Assembly: GCF_042611095.1 (NCBI RefSeq)
Contig: NZ_JBHFPV010000002.1
Location: forward strand, 248,001 to 312,000
Direction of reading: 5' to 3'
DNA from: Meishania litoralis
Lineage (GTDB): Bacteria; Bacteroidota; Bacteroidia; Flavobacteriales; Flavobacteriaceae
Length of the DNA stretch: 64,000 bases
Position numbers and translations under genes: made by a program. This document shows, one piece after another, positions 60,534 through 64,000 of the stretch; position 1 is the stretch's first letter, and every line of letters begins with the position of its first letter. Below the pieces are notes generated by a model. It was given only the letters and a program-made list of their open reading frames with translations. It was not told the origin of the DNA and made no database searches.

Positions 60534-61678
60534 TATTATTTAAAAATAAAAATACGCAGTTAGACGATTTATTAGCCAGAATCGCAGAACAAATTCAATT
60601 AGACGATACGCGTAAAGAAAGAATGGAAACAGCCTACAGAGCAATTGAGAGTTTGCTTAATGAAGATACTGGCTTTTTTAAAGACGCCGTTTTTGAAATA
60701 TATCCTCAAGGTTCTGTTAGGATTGGCACAACTGTTAAGCCGACTGGAAAAAATGAGTTCGATTTAGATATAGTTGTACATATTGTTATGGATTGGGAGA
60801 AACATTCTCCACAATATATTTACAATCAATTGAAAAGAGTTCTACAAAACAGTGACAGATATAAAGATAAAGTTGAATTAAAGAATAGATGTATTCGCCT
60901 AAACTATGCTGGGGACTTTCATATGGATATTTTACCTGGTTGTCAAGAAACAAGTTATGACGAAGACAAATTAGTTATACCAGATAGAGAATTAGGAGAT
61001 TGGACTTCAAGTAACCCTAGAGGCTATGGTAATTGGTTTGTTGACAAGTCAAATTTGGTAAAAATGACCTTACTAGAAAAGGCGTATGCAATGGAAAATT
61101 TGCCAGCAGATGAATTTTCTAAAAAGAAGCCTTTACAAAGAGCAGTTCAGTTAATCAAAATGTATCGCGATGAATATTTTAAGTCGAATCCTAAAATGGC
61201 CACATCCAGCATAATTTTAACAACTATTGCAGGTGAGTTTTATGATGGTGAAGAATCAATATTTGATACTATTGAAAACATAATACTTAAAATAAAGCAA
61301 AATTTTGGCATTGTAGGTCTAGTTGGTAATCGCTTAAAAATATTAAACCCTGTTAACTCTCAAGAAGATTTTAGTGATAAATGGGATGATGATAAAGAAC
61401 CTGAATTATATGAACATTTTAAGAAATTTATACTTCATTTAGATAAGCAATGGCAAATTTTAAAAGAAGAAAATGGTGTTATTGAGGAAGCAAATACGAT
61501 AAAGGGACTATTTGGCGAAAAAGCATTCTTACGTGCACAAGAATCACAAGTAAACCAACTTGAAAACGCAAGGAAGTTGAAAAGTATTGGTATAAATACT
61601 ACGACTGGCGTTATATCTGAATCACTAGTTGCTAATACGAAACCGATAAAAAACAATACTTTTTTCGGAAGTGAATAA
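60530..61678 (+). CDS. CD-NTase (SMODS) cyclic-oligonucleotide synthase of CBASS
   Basis: 382 residues. The nucleotidyltransferase core is intact: Gly61-Ser62 in 'IYPQGSVRIGTTVKPT', Asp78 and Asp80 in 'KNEFDLDIVVHI', and the third metal-binding Asp133 in 'DFHMDILPG'. 'WTSSNPRGYGNWFVDKS' and a helical C-terminal half complete the OAS-like fold. Upon phage infection such enzymes make a cyclic di- or trinucleotide that activates the effector. The C terminus is 'NNTFFGSE'; in ubiquitin-like CBASS control the C-terminal glycine region is joined to a target by the E2. The gene overlaps its E2 gene by eight bases. The clade is not determined. Confidence 0.92.
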   Translation: MILFKNKNTQLDDLLARIAEQIQLDDTRKERMETAYRAIESLLNEDTGFFKDAVFEIYPQGSVRIGTTVKPTGKNEFDLDIVVHIVMDWEKHSPQYIYNQLKRVLQNSDRYKDKVELKNRCIRLNYAGDFHMDILPGCQETSYDEDKLVIPDRELGDWTSSNPRGYGNWFVDKSNLVKMTLLEKAYAMENLPADEFSKKKPLQRAVQLIKMYRDEYFKSNPKMATSSIILTTIAGEFYDGEESIFDTIENIILKIKQNFGIVGLVGNRLKILNPVNSQEDFSDKWDDDKEPELYEHFKKFILHLDKQWQILKEENGVIEEANTIKGLFGEKAFLRAQESQVNQLENARKLKSIGINTTTGVISESLVANTKPIKNNTFFGSE

Positions 61679-62102
61679 ACAAAAAACATATACTTTGTCA
61701 GAGCAATTTATTGCTCTAAAAAGAAGCTATCCTGAATTCAATGTTAAGCTCTTAAAGGATAGTGTTATATGTACTGGATTAATAAGACCTACTTCAAGAA
61801 GTGTTAATTATTCTTTTAAGTTAAAATATAGAATAGGCAAACGTCCGAAAGTGAATATTTTGAATCCAGAATTAAAGAGGAATTTTAATAATGATAAAAT
61901 CCCTCATGTATATCCATTAAATGAATTGTGCTTATACTATCCTAAATATCAAGAATTTAATTCAAAAATGTTAATTTCTGACTGTATTATTCCTTGGACA
62001 ATTTTATGGTTATATCATTATGAAAATTGGCATATTACTGGCGAATGGAAAGGAGGTGGAATTCACCCAAATTCTAGTGGTATACGCAAAAAGGCCTCAT
62101 AA
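61671..62102 (+). CDS. Stand-alone E2-like (UBC-fold) protein of type II-short CBASS
   Basis: 143 residues from a GTG start that overlaps the CD-NTase stop. 'NFNNDKIPHVYPLNELCLYY' carries His79 and Cys87, the bacterial equivalent of the HPN...C of ubiquitin-conjugating enzymes. 'DCIIPWTILWLYHYENWHIT' and 'GEWKGGGIHPNSS' are the typical C-terminal segment of the prokaryotic E2 group. In other type II CBASS such proteins conjugate the CD-NTase through its C terminus and raise its activity. There is no E1 or JAB gene, so the system is the 'short' form. Last gene of the operon. Confidence 0.85.
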   Translation: MNKQKTYTLSEQFIALKRSYPEFNVKLLKDSVICTGLIRPTSRSVNYSFKLKYRIGKRPKVNILNPELKRNFNNDKIPHVYPLNELCLYYPKYQEFNSKMLISDCIIPWTILWLYHYENWHITGEWKGGGIHPNSSGIRKKAS

Positions 62103-62911
62103 AATTTTGGTTAAAACAATAGGTGAAGTGAGCGTCTATATTTTAGGGGTTTAGTAATATAGCTTCTTAATAGTTTCAATTATACAAAGGATTTCATAGT
62201 AATGTTAACCAGTTACAATGTTTCCTAAAATATAGCGAATGAGCCGTTAATTGTTTCCAAAATTATATGCAGCCTTGAATTTTTGTTTCTTTTGTTTCAA
62301 GACAAAAGATAATGAAACAAAAAAAAGATTAATTGAAGTTCTAAATATAACAAGTGCATAGAAATTATCTCGCAGAGTAATTTTATGCTCTTGTGGCAAG
62401 CTTACGAGAATCGTCTAAAATTTTTTATTACGGATATTTTATCGAATACTCGATTTTTAATAATAGCAAAAAGGCTAGCTTTTATTTTGGCGTTGGCAAG
62501 CGATGGATAATTGTGTGTAAAATAAATTGCCAGAGCAATTTGATTTTATAAAACAATCGAGCGCTTGGTAGCGGCTATTTTACATAACGGCTAATTATAG
62601 ATACAAATTAATTAACGCAGCGAAGCGTTCCTATTAAATAAGTTTAATGACCCAAGTTCCAATTATTCTTATGAAAACGAATGCTTCTGGGATATTTTAC
62701 ATAATACTACATTATAGCTTACAAATGGATAAACCACTCTTAATAACTAAACAATACATTTGTACTATAATTTATATTATGTAAAATACAATTTGAGATT
62801 GCTTTAGCACAAACTTTACTGCTCGCCCCCCGAATATGTAGTTCTATCTGAAGGCCGTCTATTAAAACAAAGGAATAAAATTAGTTGGGTTCGAAATATA
62901 AGCCGCAGCGA
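62103..62911. other. Non-coding right border of the island, repeat debris
   Basis: There are no convincing genes. 62280-62440 resembles 56650-56950. 'attttacataa' starts two related stretches at 62572 and 62694. The inverted repeat at 62694-62787 and a short 'acgcagcgaagcgt' palindrome near 62615 are present. No terminator is clearly seen after the E2 gene. Confidence 0.5.
62694..62787. repeat. Imperfect long inverted repeat, MITE- or attC-like
   Basis: Arms 62694-62727 and 62757-62787: 'attttacataata' pairs with 'tattatgtaaaat', and 'ttacaaatg' with 'catttgta' after small internal differences; the loop is about 29 bases. The outer 'ttacataata' also occurs at the hairpins of direct repeats A and B. 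Confidence 0.6.
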
Positions 62912-63112
62912 TTAGTTTACTACAGCACGTTCTTTATCACAGTCACTTCGCTCAGCATACGCTTTAGAATGCGTAGTCATTTCAAAAATAGTATTAGTTT
63001 CATCCATCGGTGTCTTTGTTTTATCCTGATCAGCATCAAAAACTATTAATATCAGGAGAATACCTGTTAACCAAAGGCTGTAAAAAACCAAGAAATTGCG
63101 ATGCTTTTTCAT
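62912..63112 (-). CDS. Possible small membrane protein at the island edge
   Basis: 66 residues from an ATG: a short basic start, a hydrophobic helix 'FLVFYSLWLTGILLILIVFD', then a polar tail. The tail from about residue 49 ('SKAYAERSDCDKE') is encoded by the dispersed 'acttcgctcagcata' repeat, so the 3' end may have been replaced when the island inserted. The gene may be real, truncated, or spurious. Confidence 0.4.
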   Translation of the reverse strand: MKKHRNFLVFYSLWLTGILLILIVFDADQDKTKTPMDETNTIFEMTTHSKAYAERSDCDKERAVVN

Positions 63113-63260
63113 ACCGATACAAGAATAACCTTATATCCGACAGCTTCGTATATTAAAAATGATAATCTTTTCCTAAATTAAGCGGACTTTAACATCTTTT
63201 ATCGAACAGGATACTAAAACCCAACATATTCCATCTGAAGCTTCCCTTGAATTTTTGGGA

Positions 63261-64000
63261 TTAGCGTACTTCAAAAGGAATACGGAATACGGCTTTTGGA
63301 GTTCTTTGATTTGGGTCTTTCTTTACCTCCGTGTCAAATAATCGATTTAAATTATTACCCGCCAAATCTTCCAACCGTGATTCAATGCGTACTTCAATCT
63401 TGGGCGTTGACCATTCTTCATCAGGCACAAAGCGTAATACGCTTTCATTTTCCAAGAGATTGAATTTTCCCTGGATCTGCCTATCGCCTGTATTATAGAC
63501 GCGGATCGTTTCCTTGGCCAAAAATGCATCCATAGGTTCTCCAAAGTCCATTAACAGAATTTTTACCGAATCTTCAATTTGCATGCACAACTGCCATTCT
63601 TTGGTTTTTGGCATTGTATCATCACGCGGACCCACATAGAATTTCTTGGTATACTTTTTTAGTAAGGGCGTGCCTTGAATTGATTTCCAGCTGCTATCAA
63701 TTGCCATGGTATACCTTTTGCCAGCGGTCAAGGGCAATCCCTTTTCCTTATTGGGAATCAAATCGGTCTTGATGCGGCCGGGATCCAACCAAAGGGTCAG
63801 TACCGTTCGTTCTTTGTTCCAAAGTTCGGATTCAAGTCGTAAGAAAGGTTTTATTTCGATTCCGTCGGTTTCATTGACCACCGAAATGAAATCCAGGGCA
63901 TTCTGTACTTCCTGCATGGGTTGTGCAAACTCAAAGTACATTTTTAGGAGATTCTCGGGCACGGTATCCACTTTGGGATGAATCGCTATCAGTTCAGCTC
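63261..64000 (-). CDS. Ig-like-domain protein (5' end outside window)
   Basis: The frame is open to the window edge: the residues before the in-frame GTG at 63971 read A-E-L-I-A-I-H-P-K, so the gene starts beyond 64000. The visible part has two or more beta-sandwich units in the style of bacterial SbsA-type Ig domains: 'MYFEFAQPMQEVQNALDFIS' (cf. FxxPMxxxS), 'LTLWLDPGRIKTDLIPNK', 'LPLTAGKRYTMAID', and later 'LMDFGEPMDAFLAKETIRVY'. The C terminus is 'PKAVFRIPFEVR'. Probably an envelope protein; the function is unknown. Confidence 0.7.
   Translation of the reverse strand, partial: AELIAIHPKVDTVPENLLKMYFEFAQPMQEVQNALDFISVVNETDGIEIKPFLRLESELWNKERTVLTLWLDPGRIKTDLIPNKEKGLPLTAGKRYTMAIDSSWKSIQGTPLLKKYTKKFYVGPRDDTMPKTKEWQLCMQIEDSVKILLMDFGEPMDAFLAKETIRVYNTGDRQIQGKFNLLENESVLRFVPDEEWSTPKIEVRIESRLEDLAGNNLNRLFDTEVKKDPNQRTPKAVFRIPFEVR

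Larger units (their letters stand above)
51627..62911. mobile_element. Probable horizontally acquired defence island
   Basis: From direct repeat A to the repeat-filled gap before 62912 the DNA is visibly A+T-richer than both flanks, and codon choice changes accordingly (many aaa, att, tta). It carries a restriction-modification pair, a broken DUF3883 gene, a CBASS-type operon with its own repressor, and a divergent peptidase. Two ~388-bp direct repeats enclose the restriction part. I see no integrase, transposase or tRNA end, so the borders are approximate. Confidence 0.55.

Noticed and set aside
62103..62911. Search for CRISPR array, tRNA or att site at the island end
   Set aside because: No regularly spaced repeats, tRNA-like fold or matching end duplication could be found by eye.

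Overview
The window looks like a chromosome segment of a marine-type Flavobacteriaceae (Bacteroidota). The basis is a menaquinone enzyme (MenB), many 'signal peptide + Cys' lipoproteins, a gliding-motility/T9SS type B C-terminal domain, DUF4251, DUF5916 and DUF1080 proteins, LytS/LytTR signalling, almost no Shine-Dalgarno sequences, and -7 boxes resembling the Bacteroidota TAnnTTTG. Genus cannot be fixed from the sequence alone.

Bases 1-27,800 are ordinary core and envelope genes: a glycosyltransferase end, a degenerate aspartyl-protease-like protein, menB, a serine hydrolase, a three-gene operon of 3D-domain lipoprotein, amidase and M14 peptidase, OmpA-type and VWA lipoproteins with clear terminators, a DUF5916 outer-membrane protein, a NagB-like isomerase, an XdhC/MobA-like pair, an amidohydrolase, an ECF sigma factor with a membrane partner, a GntR regulator, a cold-shock protein, a T9SS cargo protein and a CocE-type hydrolase. 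At 26,560-26,962 (- strand) lie three tiny genes; two are paralogues that differ mostly at silent positions, which shows they are translated.

Bases 27,800-51,480 are rich in sugar metabolism and signalling. A minus-strand operon (HUMPS-type aldolase, alcohol dehydrogenase, SDR, sugar isomerase) faces an aldo/keto reductase, a Gfo/Idh oxidoreductase and a DUF1080 hydrolase. Three DUF1080 proteins plus a GMC oxidoreductase with its small subunit suggest oxidation of glycosides at C3. Between them are a D-amino-acid-type transaminase, a protein with nine 'SDHHKA' repeats, a kinase/pseudokinase/LytTR regulator operon, a class V aminotransferase, DUF4382, transglutaminase and lipoprotein genes, and a small gene interrupted by an in-frame TGA.

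Bases 51,600-62,900 are visibly A+T-richer and form a defence island. A type II restriction-modification pair (cytosine-C5 methyltransferase with an integrase-like Arm domain at its N terminus, convergent with a probable PD-(D/E)XK endonuclease) and a frameshifted DUF3883 gene sit between two ~388-bp direct repeats. Next to them is a compact operon that I read as a type II-short CBASS anti-phage system: self-cleaving LexA/UmuD-type repressor, DUF2188 protein, two-TM SMODS-associated NUDIX effector, CD-NTase and stand-alone E2. A divergent HExxH metallopeptidase shares the control region, which carries a perfect 11-bp inverted-repeat operator. This suggests a CBASS controlled by DNA damage. Decayed repeats fill the gaps at both ends of the island. 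The window closes inside an Ig-like-domain gene on the minus strand.
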